From Rhodospirillaceae bacterium (GTDB taxonomy: Bacteria > Pseudomonadota > Alphaproteobacteria > Rhodospirillales > Casp-alpha2): a DNA stretch of 40,452 nt. Where the stretch lies: assembly GCA_002686255.1 (NCBI GenBank), contig NZAZ01000108.1:67336-107787 (forward strand), read 5' to 3'. The position numbers and the translations under genes are program-made. Below the pieces are notes generated by a model. That model saw nothing but the letters and a program-made list of their open reading frames with translations. It did no database searches and was not told where the DNA came from. Shown here in pieces: positions 33,173-40,452 of this stretch. Numbering within the stretch: the first letter of the stretch is position 1; each line of letters begins with the position of its first letter.

Positions 33173-34954
33173 CTAGCGCCGCCTGAACAGCTTCTCGATG
33201 TCGGCCAGTTTCAACTCCACGTAGGTCGGGCGGCCGTGGCTGCACTGGCCGGAATGGGGGGTGGCTTCCATCTCGCGCAGAAGCGCGTTCATTTCCGCCC
33301 CGTTCAGCCGCCGTCCGGCGCGCACGCTACCGTGGCAGGCCATGGTCGCTGAGACGTCGCCGAGGCGCTGCTTCAACGCCAGGCCCTCGTCGAAGGCCGC
33401 CAGGTCGTCGGCGAGGTCGCGGACCAGCCCCTGGATGTCCGTCTCCCCCAACAGGGCCGGGATTTCGCGCACCATCACGGCGCCGTCGCCGAAGGCCTCG
33501 ATCACCAGCCCCAGTTCCGCAAGCTCATCGGCGCGTTCAATCAGCCGCCCTTGCGCCCCTTCGTCCAGTTCCACCACCTCCGGGATCAGCATCCCTTGCC
33601 GGGGCACGCCGCCGGATTCCAGCGCCTTCTTGATGCGTTCCTGGACCAGCCGTTCGTGGGCGGCGTGCTGATCGACGATGACGATGCCGTCCTCGGTCTG
33701 GGCGACGACGTAGGTCTCGTGCACCTGGGCGCGGGCGACGCCGAGGGGGTAATCGGCCAAATTCCCGGTTTCCCGGTCGGCGACAATGGAACCTGACGGC
33801 GGCGCGTCGAGGCCGGGGAGCGGACGGTGGAATTCATCGGCCCGTTCCCCGAGCCCGGCCGATGCGTAACCGGCGCCGCCCCCGGGGGAAGGGTGAATTC
33901 CGCCGCCGCCGGGCCTGGCCGCGCCCAGCGCCGCGCTGGCGGCCGTGGTCGAGGCCCGGTGTCCGGCTTTGGCCAGCGCGTGCTTCAAGGCGCCGACGAT
34001 CAGCCCCCGGACCAGCCCGGAATCGCGGAACCGGACTTCGGCCTTGGCCGGATGGACGTTGACGTCGACGGCTTGCCCCGGCAGCTCCAAAAACAACGCC
34101 ACCAGCGGATAACGTTCCGCGGCGATGAATTCCCGGTACGCCCCGCGAAGCGCGCCGAACAGAAGCCTGTCCCTGACCGGGCGGCCGTTGACGAACAGGA
34201 ACTGCATCTGCGCGTTGCCCCTATTCAGGGTCGGCAGCCCGGCATAGCCGGAAAGCCTTATCCTTTCGCGTTCGGCGTCGATGGCCATGGCGTTGTCATA
34301 AAAGTCCTTGCCCATGATGCGCCCGAGGCGCTCAAGGCGGGCTTCGTCGCCGGAGGCCGGCGGCAGCTTGACCAGTTCGCGCTCGCCGTCGCTTAAACGA
34401 AATCCGATCCCGGGATAAGCCATGGCCAGGCGCTTGACGGCGTCGACGGCGTTGGTCTGTTCGGTGCGCGGCGTCTTTAGGAACTTGAGCCGGGCCGGGG
34501 TGGCGAAAAACAGGTCCCGGACCTCGATGCGGGTGCCCTTGGGGTGCGCCGCCGGTTCCGGCCCTGTGAGCGCGCCGCCGTCGACGGAAAGGGCCCAGGC
34601 GTCGTCGGCCCCGTCGGCGCGGCTGGCGATGGAAAGCCTGGCCACGGCGCCGATGGACGGCAGCGCCTCGCCGCGGAAGCCGAGGCTTTCGATGGTCAGC
34701 AGGTCGTCGCCGGGGAGCTTCGACGTGGCGTGGCGCTCGACGGCCAGGGTGAGGTCGTCCTTGCCCATGCCGTGGCCGTCGTCGGATACCGCGATCAGCG
34801 TCTGGCCGCCGCCGCGGATCACGGCGTCGATGCGCGCAGCGCCGGCGTCGATGGCGTTTTCCACCAGTTCCTTGACCACCGAGGCCGGGCGCTCGACCAC
34901 CTCGCCGGCGGCGATGCGGTTGATGACGGTTTCCGGCAGGCGGCGGATGGTCAC
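33173..34954 (-). CDS. mutL: DNA mismatch repair protein MutL, endonuclease type
   Basis: GHKL ATPase of mismatch repair. Motifs are [20 protein letters not shown] and [10 protein letters not shown] in the N-terminal ATPase. The C-terminal domain has [12 protein letters not shown], which fits the DQHA(X)2E(X)4E endonuclease motif, along with ACHGS and [11 protein letters not shown]. This MutL should therefore nick DNA itself, as in bacteria without MutH. The start is GTG at 34954 ([20 protein letters not shown]), with AAGGAGGA about 9 bases upstream; the open frame beyond it lacks such a site. Length is 593 residues. It is 5 bases behind pgi and probably cotranscribed. Confidence 0.95.
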   Translation of the reverse strand: MTIRRLPETVINRIAAGEVVERPASVVKELVENAIDAGAARIDAVIRGGGQTLIAVSDDGHGMGKDDLTLAVERHATSKLPGDDLLTIESLGFRGEALPSIGAVARLSIASRADGADDAWALSVDGGALTGPEPAAHPKGTRIEVRDLFFATPARLKFLKTPRTEQTNAVDAVKRLAMAYPGIGFRLSDGERELVKLPPASGDEARLERLGRIMGKDFYDNAMAIDAERERIRLSGYAGLPTLNRGNAQMQFLFVNGRPVRDRLLFGALRGAYREFIAAERYPLVALFLELPGQAVDVNVHPAKAEVRFRDSGLVRGLIVGALKHALAKAGHRASTTAASAALGAARPGGGGIHPSPGGGAGYASAGLGERADEFHRPLPGLDAPPSGSIVADRETGNLADYPLGVARAQVHETYVVAQTEDGIVIVDQHAAHERLVQERIKKALESGGVPRQGMLIPEVVELDEGAQGRLIERADELAELGLVIEAFGDGAVMVREIPALLGETDIQGLVRDLADDLAAFDEGLALKQRLGDVSATMACHGSVRAGRRLNGAEMNALLREMEATPHSGQCSHGRPTYVELKLADIEKLFRRR

Positions 34955-34959
34955 GGTTG

Positions 34960-36549
34960 CTATTCCTCCTTGGCCTTCCGGGCGCGGGCGATCAGCCCCC
35001 GGGTCGAGCAATCATGATCCCCGGAAGCGGCGCGGCCCAGGACTTCCGGCAGGATCGCCGCCGCCAGTTCCTTGCCCAGCTCGACGCCCCACTGGTCGAA
35101 CGGGTTGATGCCCCAGATCACCGCCTGGACGAAGACCTTGTGTTCGTAAAGGGCGATCAACTGGCCCAGGGTGAAGGGATCGACCCGGTCCATCAGGATC
35201 GTGTTCGACGGCCGGTTGCCTTCGAACGCCCGGTGCGGGGGTTGTCCGGCGGAATCGCGGCCCGTCATCAGGGCTTGCGACTGGGCGAAGGCGTTGGCCA
35301 GCAGCCGTTGGTGGTGGTCGCCACCGCCGATAGGGTGGTGGGTCCGCAAGGGGACGATGAAATCGCTGGCGATCAATCGCCGGCCCTGATGGATGGCCTG
35401 ATAAAAGGCGTGCTGGCCGCCGGTCCCCGGTTGGCCGAAGACGATGGGCGCGCCGCCGGCGTCGAGGACGGTTCCGTCGCGGCCGGTGGACTTGCCGTTG
35501 CTTTCCATCTCCAATTGCCGGAGGTAAGCGGGCAACAGACCCAACCCCTCGTCATAGGGAAGTATCGCCAGCGCTTCGGCGCCCAGGAAGTCGATGTTCC
35601 AGATGCCGATGGCGCCTAAGATCACCGGCATGTTGGCGTCCAGGGACGATTCCATAAAGTGCCGGTCCATGTCGTGGGCGCCGGAAAGCATGGCGGCGAA
35701 ATTCTCCCAGCCGACGGCCAACGCCGCCGCCAGCCCGACCCCCGAGCACACGGAAAACCGCCCGCCGACCCCTTCGGCCAGCGCAATGATGCTGTTTTCG
35801 CCGATGCCGAAATCCCCGGCCGCGCCGGCGTTGGCGGTAACGGCGATGAAATGGGCGCCCACGGCTTCACCCGCGCCGCCGCCCCCGGTTTCGCCCAGGC
35901 CTTCGCTCAGCCAGGCATAAGCGGTTCGGGCGTTGGTCAGGGTTTCCTCGGTGGTGAAGGATTTAGACGCGGCGATGAAAAGCGTCGTTTCCGGGACCAA
36001 CCCGTCGAGGACTTGCGCGATCTGGGCGCCGTCGACGTTGCAGACGAAACGGATATCGGGGCCGTCCCGATAGGCCTTGAGCGCGCGGACAACCATCGCC
36101 GGGCCCAGGTGTGAGCCGCCGGCGCCGATATGAACGACGGCCTGGAAAGGTTTTCCGGTGGCGCCGGTCATTTTGCCGTCCCGGATATCGTTACAAATTC
36201 TTTCCATGGCCTTGCGGGCGGCGATGATTTCCCCGTTGCCGCCGCCGGGGTCGCGGAGCGCCATATGCAGCGCCGGGCGCCCCTCGGTGGTATTGATGTT
36301 TTCGCCTGTGGCCATGCGTCCGCGCCAGCCTTCGACGTCGGCCTCGCGGGCCAGGTCAATCAGCAGCGCACAGGTTTCGGCGCTCACCCGGTTCTTGGAA
36401 TAATCGAGGAACAGCCCGCCCAGGCCCACCGACATCGCTTTGAGCCGGTCCTTATCGCCGGCGAACAGGTCGCGCATGTGCAGGCCGGCGGTTTTCTCGC
36501 GGTGGGCTTCGAGCGCCTTCCAGGCGGGAGAACTTTTCAAGGACGCCAT
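34960..36549 (-). CDS. pgi: Glucose-6-phosphate isomerase (Pgi)
   Basis: Interconverts glucose-6-phosphate and fructose-6-phosphate. Family blocks are [67 protein letters not shown] and [16 protein letters not shown]. The active-site histidine and final lysine are present. In the block that reads GEPGTNGQH in E. coli and rabbit, this protein has GQPGTGGQH, so the usual catalytic glutamate is Q373. Other proteobacterial isomerases vary at this site too. The ATG at 36549 gives 529 residues; an extension to 36606 is not supported. Confidence 0.93.
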   Translation of the reverse strand: MASLKSSPAWKALEAHREKTAGLHMRDLFAGDKDRLKAMSVGLGGLFLDYSKNRVSAETCALLIDLAREADVEGWRGRMATGENINTTEGRPALHMALRDPGGGNGEIIAARKAMERICNDIRDGKMTGATGKPFQAVVHIGAGGSHLGPAMVVRALKAYRDGPDIRFVCNVDGAQIAQVLDGLVPETTLFIAASKSFTTEETLTNARTAYAWLSEGLGETGGGGAGEAVGAHFIAVTANAGAAGDFGIGENSIIALAEGVGGRFSVCSGVGLAAALAVGWENFAAMLSGAHDMDRHFMESSLDANMPVILGAIGIWNIDFLGAEALAILPYDEGLGLLPAYLRQLEMESNGKSTGRDGTVLDAGGAPIVFGQPGTGGQHAFYQAIHQGRRLIASDFIVPLRTHHPIGGGDHHQRLLANAFAQSQALMTGRDSAGQPPHRAFEGNRPSNTILMDRVDPFTLGQLIALYEHKVFVQAVIWGINPFDQWGVELGKELAAAILPEVLGRAASGDHDCSTRGLIARARKAKEE

Positions 36550-36632
36550 GGTGAAAACAACCGGTTCCGTCGGGGAGACGAGATTAACAGAAATGGATTG
36601 CCGCAACCAGAGACGCGGCCCGCCTGCCGCCG

Positions 36633-36830
36633 GGGCAATCGCATTTGGCCTGGGAACGGATTTCCTCTCCTTCGACGGAGCTCAGGATGAGGAAATCCTT
36701 CGTCTTTACCCGCCGCCTCATCCCGGGCTCCGTCGAAGCCTCTTCCGGGCTCCGTCGAAGCCTCATCCTGAGCGGGCCGACCTTGCTTCGCCGAAGCGAA
36801 GCCCCGGCTTCGCGAAGGCAAGAGGCCCAG
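36633..36830. repeat. Dispersed REP-like repeats, left part of the gene-free region
   Basis: The text GGCAATCGCATT, then GGCCTGGGAACGGATTT and CTCTCCTTCGAC (36633-36675) recurs at 37346-37389 with three or so differences. It is followed by inverted copies of CTCAGGATGAGG and CCTCATCCTGAG (36681-36692, 36757-36768) and by several GCTCCGTCGAAGCCTC units. Such palindromic CTTCGAC/GTCGAAG repeats are common between genes in alphaproteobacteria. The whole stretch 36550-37638 has no gene that I can support. Confidence 0.75.
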
Positions 36831-36850
36831 TCGAAGGAGAGGCGCGGTCC

Positions 36851-36938
36851 CGTCGTCCCTGTGTCGTCGCCGTGTCGTCCCCATGTCGTCCTCATGTCGT
36901 CCTTGTGTCGTCCCTATGTCGTCCGAATGTCGTCATTT
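36851..36938 (+). repeat. Eight-copy 11-bp tandem array with fixed TGTCGTC core
   Basis: The heptamer TGTCGTC (first copy CGTCGTC) recurs at 36851, 36862, 36873, 36884, 36895, 36906, 36917 and 36928, exactly 11 bases apart. The four bases between cores differ each time (CCTG, GCCG, CCCA, CTCA, CTTG, CCTA, CGAA, ATTT). The core is fixed while the spacer varies, which is unusual for slippage-born repeats. Confidence 0.9.
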
Positions 36939-37004
36939 TTTGCCGCCTTTTTCTCCTTAACCCATTGATTTTGCTGGATTCAAGGCCGCAAAAAGGGCGC
37001 GGAA

Positions 37005-37024
37005 GTCGTCATTTGTCGTCATTT
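37005..37024 (+). repeat. Two-copy 10-bp repeat with GTCGTC core
   Basis: GTCGTCATTT occurs twice in a row. It shares the GTCGTC core of the array at 36851-36938 and has the AT-rich four-base spacer seen in the arrays near 22.9 kb. The surrounding 36939-37190 is AT-rich with no gene; nothing else there can be named. Confidence 0.8.
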
Positions 37025-37345
37025 CCCCTTTTGGCGGCGGATAACGGGAATTTTTAGGCGATGTCAGCGACGTCATGATCTGTAATTCCTATTTTAAAAA
37101 TAAAAGAGAATAAGATCATATTTTTCCCGGCCTGTCAAGAACAAATAGGGAAGCACTTGTTAAGGGTTAAGTGAGCTGGTCCCACATTGTTGGACAGGTT
37201 GGCGGCGAAGTTAAGGTGTATTCCGGTGTCTGACATTCCTTCGCCCGCCGAAGCGGGCTCCGCGAAGGCGAGTCATGCCGCCAAATCCGCTCCAGCTCCA
37301 GCGCCATCAAACCTATATCATCAAGGCGGCGGCAAGGCCAAGGCA

Positions 37346-37600
37346 GGGCAATCGCATTGGGCCTGGGAACGGATTTTCTCTCCTTCGACACGCTCGCTTG
37401 CGCTCGCTGCTCAGGATGAGGAAATCTTTCGAGACGCCCGCCGGCGCGGGCTCCCCGGGACGGGGAAATCCTTCCGCCTTTACCGCCCGCTTTGCGGGCT
37501 CCCCGGGATGAGGAAATCCTTCGAGACGCCCACCGGCGCGGGCTCCCCGGGATGAGGAAATCCTTCGACTCGCGCGCCTCATCCTGAGCTTCGTCGAAGG
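37346..37600. repeat. Dispersed and tandem REP-like repeats, right part
   Basis: 37346-37389 repeats 36633-36675. Three direct units of 44-48 bp follow (37415-37460, 37461-37508, 37509-37552), each running from GAGGAAATC or GGGGAAATC to GGGCTCCCCGGGA. A fourth partial unit leads to CCTCATCCTGAGC and GTCGAAGGAGAGG, the inverted partner of the TCCTTCGAC motif. These units end about 40 bases before the M16 peptidase stop. Confidence 0.8.
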
Positions 37601-37638
37601 AGAGGCGCGCTTCCAGCAGGGCCGCTGGACGCGGCCGC

Positions 37639-38982
37639 TCAGTTGGTGCTCTTGACCCCGTCGGGCCGGCCGACGACGACCACGGTCAATTGGTCCGGGC
37701 GCAGCAGCTTCTTCGCCAGCCGGTTGACGTCGGCCAAGGTCACGGCCTCGATCAGGCCGTTGCGGCGGTCGGGATAGTCAATGCCGAGGTCGTCCATCTG
37801 GATGCCGATCAGCATCGAGGCGATGCGGTCCGACGACGTGAAGCGGAGCGGATAGGACCCGGTCAAAAAGGTCTTGGCGTCGGCCAGTTCCTTTTCGCTC
37901 ATGCCCTTGGCCGCCATGCGCTTCCATTCGCCGCGCATGACGGCGATCGTTTCCGACGCCCTTTTGTTGGCGGTGCCGGCGCCGCCGAAGATCAGACCGG
38001 CGCGGTCCAGGGGATGAAGGGCGGAATAGACGGAATACGCCAGCCCCCGCTTTTCGCGCACCGTGTTGTAAAGCCTGGACGTAAAACCGCCGCCGCCGAG
38101 GACGTGGTTCATCACGTAGGCGGCGTAGAAGTCCCTATCCCGGCGTTTTAGCCCCTTGCCGGCGAAGACGATGGCGCTTTGCGGCACCGGCTTGCTGACG
38201 ACCACTGTCCGGCCCCGGCCTTGCAGGGCGGCTTCGGGGATCGCCCACGGCCGGGCCTTGTCCTTGAGCCCGCCGAAGGTCTTGTCCAACACGGGTTTGA
38301 GCATATCGGCGGTGATGTCGCCGACGACGCCGATCACCAAATTGTCCCTGGCCAGCCGGCGCCGGACGAAGCCCATGAGGCCGGTCCGGGTGATGGCGGC
38401 GACGCTTTCCAGGGTGCCGTCGACGGGGCGGCCGTAGGGGTGGGCCGGGAACAGGGTCTTGAACAGCGTCTTGGCGGCGATGGCGTTGGGGTCCTCGGCG
38501 TCCTGGCGCAGAGAGGAAAGAATCTGGCTCCTGATCCTTGCCACCGGCTCGGCATCGAAACGCGGCCGGGTCAGCGCCAGGGTCAGGAGTTCGAAGGCCG
38601 TTTTCTTGTTTTCGACCAGGGTCCGAAGCCGGCCGCCGAAATTGTCGCGCCCGGCATCGAAGCGCAGCGTGATCACCAGGTCCTCGAGCCGCCCCTGAAA
38701 GGTCTTGCTGTCGAGATCGCCGGCGCCTTCGTCGAGCAGGGCGGAAACCATGTTGGCCAAGCCCTCCCGGCCCCCGGGGTCGAGCGCCGCGCCGCCGCGA
38801 AAGGCGAAGCGCATGGTGATGATCGGGTTGGTGTGATCGCGCACCAGCCAGGCCTCGACGCCGCCCGGCGACAGCACTCTCTCGATGGTCACCGCGTAGG
38901 CCTGTGGCGGGGCGAAGAGGACGCCCACCAGCAAGACCAGCAGAAACAAGGGGGCGAAAAAGGTTGTCGTTTTTCCGGTCAT
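37639..38982 (-). CDS. M16 family peptidase-like subunit without zinc motif
   Basis: A 447-residue M16 (pitrilysin-fold) protein with an N-terminal signal or anchor segment (FFAPLFLLVLLVGVLFAPPQ, residues 8-27). The zinc motif HxxEH is absent; the matching place reads EGLANMVSALLDEG. It has the R/Y motif RGLAYSVYS (R312-Y316), which in M16B heterodimers binds substrate from the non-catalytic subunit. It follows the catalytic M16 gene by 6 bases, so the two products probably form one heterodimeric periplasmic protease. Gene context with pgi and mutL is common in alphaproteobacteria. Confidence 0.92.
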   Translation of the reverse strand: MTGKTTTFFAPLFLLVLLVGVLFAPPQAYAVTIERVLSPGGVEAWLVRDHTNPIITMRFAFRGGAALDPGGREGLANMVSALLDEGAGDLDSKTFQGRLEDLVITLRFDAGRDNFGGRLRTLVENKKTAFELLTLALTRPRFDAEPVARIRSQILSSLRQDAEDPNAIAAKTLFKTLFPAHPYGRPVDGTLESVAAITRTGLMGFVRRRLARDNLVIGVVGDITADMLKPVLDKTFGGLKDKARPWAIPEAALQGRGRTVVVSKPVPQSAIVFAGKGLKRRDRDFYAAYVMNHVLGGGGFTSRLYNTVREKRGLAYSVYSALHPLDRAGLIFGGAGTANKRASETIAVMRGEWKRMAAKGMSEKELADAKTFLTGSYPLRFTSSDRIASMLIGIQMDDLGIDYPDRRNGLIEAVTLADVNRLAKKLLRPDQLTVVVVGRPDGVKSTN

Positions 38983-38988
38983 GGAGGC

Positions 38989-40350
38989 TCAGCCCGTCTT
39001 CTTCGGCAGCAGCAGGGCGGTCACCGAGCGGCCTTCCTTCAACACCGCCTTCGCCGCCGCGTTTACCTCCTCGACGGTGACGGCGCCGATGCGGTCCGGC
39101 CAGGTCTCGACGTCCTCGGCCGTCATGCCGATGGCCAGGGCGGCGCCCAAGACCCGGGCGCCGCCCTGCAGGGAATCGCGGGCATAGACGGCCTGCGCCC
39201 GCAGGCGCTTCCTGGCCCGGGCGACCTCCGAGGCGCTGACGCCTTGGGTCAGAATCTTTGTCAGTTCCGCCTCCATGGCCTTTTCCAGGGCCCCCATGCC
39301 GACGCCGGGTTGAGGGCTGGCGTAAAGGGAGAACCGGCCGGGCCCGCGGGCGTCGGGCGCGTAGTAGCTGCCCGCCGAGACGGCGATTTTATTTTCGACG
39401 ACAAGCGAGCGGTAAAGGCGGCTGGTGGCGCCGGCGCCGAAAATGTCGGCCAGCACCTCAAGCGCATAGGCGTGCCCGGTTTCGCCGGTCAAATAGCTGG
39501 GCGCCAGGTAGGTGCGGCTCCATGTCGGCTGGCGCACGCGCGCGTCCTTGTAGACGAGCCTGCGGCTGGCGCTTTGCGGCGGTTCCGCGGGCCGCACCCG
39601 GGCCGTCGGCGGCGGCGCCGGGATGCGGCCGTAATATTTTTCCGCCAGCGGTTTCAGCTTCGCCGCCGTGATGTCGCCGGCGACGACCAGGATGGCGTTG
39701 CCCGGCGCATACCATTTTTTATAGAACGCCATGACGTTTTTCAGGCTTAACGCCTCGATTTCGTGGGCCCAGCCGATGACCGGCCGGCGGTAGGGATAGT
39801 TCAGGAACAGCGCCGCGTTGACCTGTTCGCGCAGGATCGAGGCCGGGTTGTTGTCGGTGCGCGACCGGCGTTCCTCCAGCACCACCGCCTTTTCCGTCGC
39901 CACGCTCTGTTCGGTGAGCCTGAGATTGGTCATCCGGTCGGCTTCCATCTCCATCACCATCTCCAGGCGGTCAACGGCGACGGTCTGGAAATAAGCGGTG
40001 TAGTCGGTGGACGTAAACGCGTTTTCGCGGCCGCCGTTGCGGGCCAGGATCTTGGAAAATTCCCCGGGCTGGCGCTTTTTCGTGCCCTTGAACATCAGGT
40101 GTTCGAGGAAATGCGCGATCCCGGATTCGCCCGGGCCTTCATCGGCCGACCCGACGCCGTACCAGACCATGTGGGTGACCACCGGCACCCGGTGGTTGCC
40201 GACGACGACCACCCGCATGCCGTTGGCGAGCGTAAAGGTTTCGGGGTTGAACACCCCGGCCCGGGCGGCCGTGTTTAGGCCGGAAACCAGGCACAAGGCC
40301 AAAATGGCGAGCGCCAGGAACGCCCGCTTCGTCGTCGAAGCGTCCTTCAT
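38989..40350 (-). CDS. M16 family zinc peptidase, catalytic subunit
   Basis: A 453-residue M16 peptidase with an N-terminal signal peptide (residues about 9-31, ending ARAG). The inverted zinc motif is HFLEH (H80, E83, H84), with the downstream glutamate in EKAVVLEERRSR. It lacks the RGLAY motif that the next gene has, so the active site and the substrate arginine/tyrosine are split between two proteins, as in the Sphingomonas Sph2681/Sph2682 pair known to me. It probably degrades peptides in the periplasm. The 29 bases upstream of the ATG show no strong ribosome site. Confidence 0.94.
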   Translation of the reverse strand: MKDASTTKRAFLALAILALCLVSGLNTAARAGVFNPETFTLANGMRVVVVGNHRVPVVTHMVWYGVGSADEGPGESGIAHFLEHLMFKGTKKRQPGEFSKILARNGGRENAFTSTDYTAYFQTVAVDRLEMVMEMEADRMTNLRLTEQSVATEKAVVLEERRSRTDNNPASILREQVNAALFLNYPYRRPVIGWAHEIEALSLKNVMAFYKKWYAPGNAILVVAGDITAAKLKPLAEKYYGRIPAPPPTARVRPAEPPQSASRRLVYKDARVRQPTWSRTYLAPSYLTGETGHAYALEVLADIFGAGATSRLYRSLVVENKIAVSAGSYYAPDARGPGRFSLYASPQPGVGMGALEKAMEAELTKILTQGVSASEVARARKRLRAQAVYARDSLQGGARVLGAALAIGMTAEDVETWPDRIGAVTVEEVNAAAKAVLKEGRSVTALLLPKKTG

Positions 40351-40379
40351 CCGCTAGGGTCTTTCCGGCCCAAATTGGA

Positions 40380-40452
40380 TCAATTCTGTTTCTCGATTGG
40401 CGCGGCGATCCGGTGCCGAAACGGTTGCAGGGCGATCTGGGTGCATCGGCCA
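40380..40452 (-). CDS. Possible 3' end of an unidentified gene, cut by the window edge
   Basis: Read on the minus strand, an open frame enters from the window edge and ends in TGA at 40380, giving the tail CTQIALQPFRHRIAAPIEKQ and a final N. It lies 29 bases upstream of the M16 gene on the same strand. The piece is too short to identify or to prove coding. Confidence 0.3.
   Translation of the reverse strand, partial: GRCTQIALQPFRHRIAAPIEKQN

Noticed and set aside
36440..37555. Frames of 205 and 122 residues in the repeat-rich region
   Set aside because: They translate the 11-bp array (SSPCRPHVVLVSS phrases) and the REP-like units, so they are repeat artefacts.
38179..39750. 523-residue open frame antisense to both M16 genes
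   Set aside because: It crosses the junction of two genes with clear motifs and has the His/Gly/Arg-rich look of a GC-rich shadow frame.

Overview
The window is a GC-rich, densely packed bacterial chromosome segment, most likely from an alphaproteobacterium of the Rhodospirillales type. The grounds are a SAM-II riboswitch in front of metZ, a DUF1244 gene, paired M16 peptidases next to pgi and mutL, a tadA-rluB-rsmD run, and a compact korAB pair. The taxon is inferred from gene content, not from a marker gene. No rRNA, tRNA, CRISPR array or transposase gene was seen.

Layout. 1-6621: a small unknown membrane protein, ubiA (ubiquinone), rsmE (16S rRNA methylation), gshA (glutathione), tldD, then metZ behind a SAM-II riboswitch and a terminator-like hairpin. 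6632-11331 (minus strand): a likely operon korA-korB-ferredoxin:NADP reductase-rhodanese, joining 2-oxoacid oxidation to ferredoxin and NADPH. 11620-18769 (plus): pmbA/tldE, then an outer-membrane lipid A/Kdo block of an MsbA-type flippase, a DUF374 acyltransferase, waaA, lpxK and an LpxL-type acyltransferase. 18803-22836: an M23 peptidase and xseA on the minus strand, purD and a DUF1244 gene on the plus strand. 31536-36549: tadA, rluB, rsmD, mutL and pgi. 37639-40350: two M16 peptidase subunits with complementary motifs.

The accessory part is about 22.8-31.1 kb. It holds phased 10-bp tandem arrays, paired hairpins, a TPR/O-GlcNAc-transferase-like gene with ten near-identical 102-bp repeats, a 166-bp MITE-like inverted-repeat element, a broken copy of the 3' end of tadA, a PEBP-family gene, a five-gene nitrile hydratase cluster, a 269-bp highly structured MITE with a CTAG target duplication, and a degenerate metallo-beta-lactamase-fold gene. 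The tadA 3'-end fragment and the intact tadA form direct repeats 4,883 bp apart that bracket the PEBP, nitrile hydratase and MBL genes, so this stretch looks like an islet inserted at the end of tadA.

The most unusual system is the nitrile hydratase cluster. It has one cobalt-type alpha subunit (CTLCSC motif), a beta subunit split into N and C halves at a G-run, and two further tandem genes. Each of these two fuses an activator (metallochaperone)-like N-terminal domain to a beta-type C-terminal SH3-like domain, and both lack the two pocket arginines that the split beta keeps. One fusion carries an HDHDHD loop. I infer that the fusions act in maturation or as non-catalytic subunits. A second 1.1-kb gene-poor region (36550-37638) is full of short tandem and dispersed repeats.
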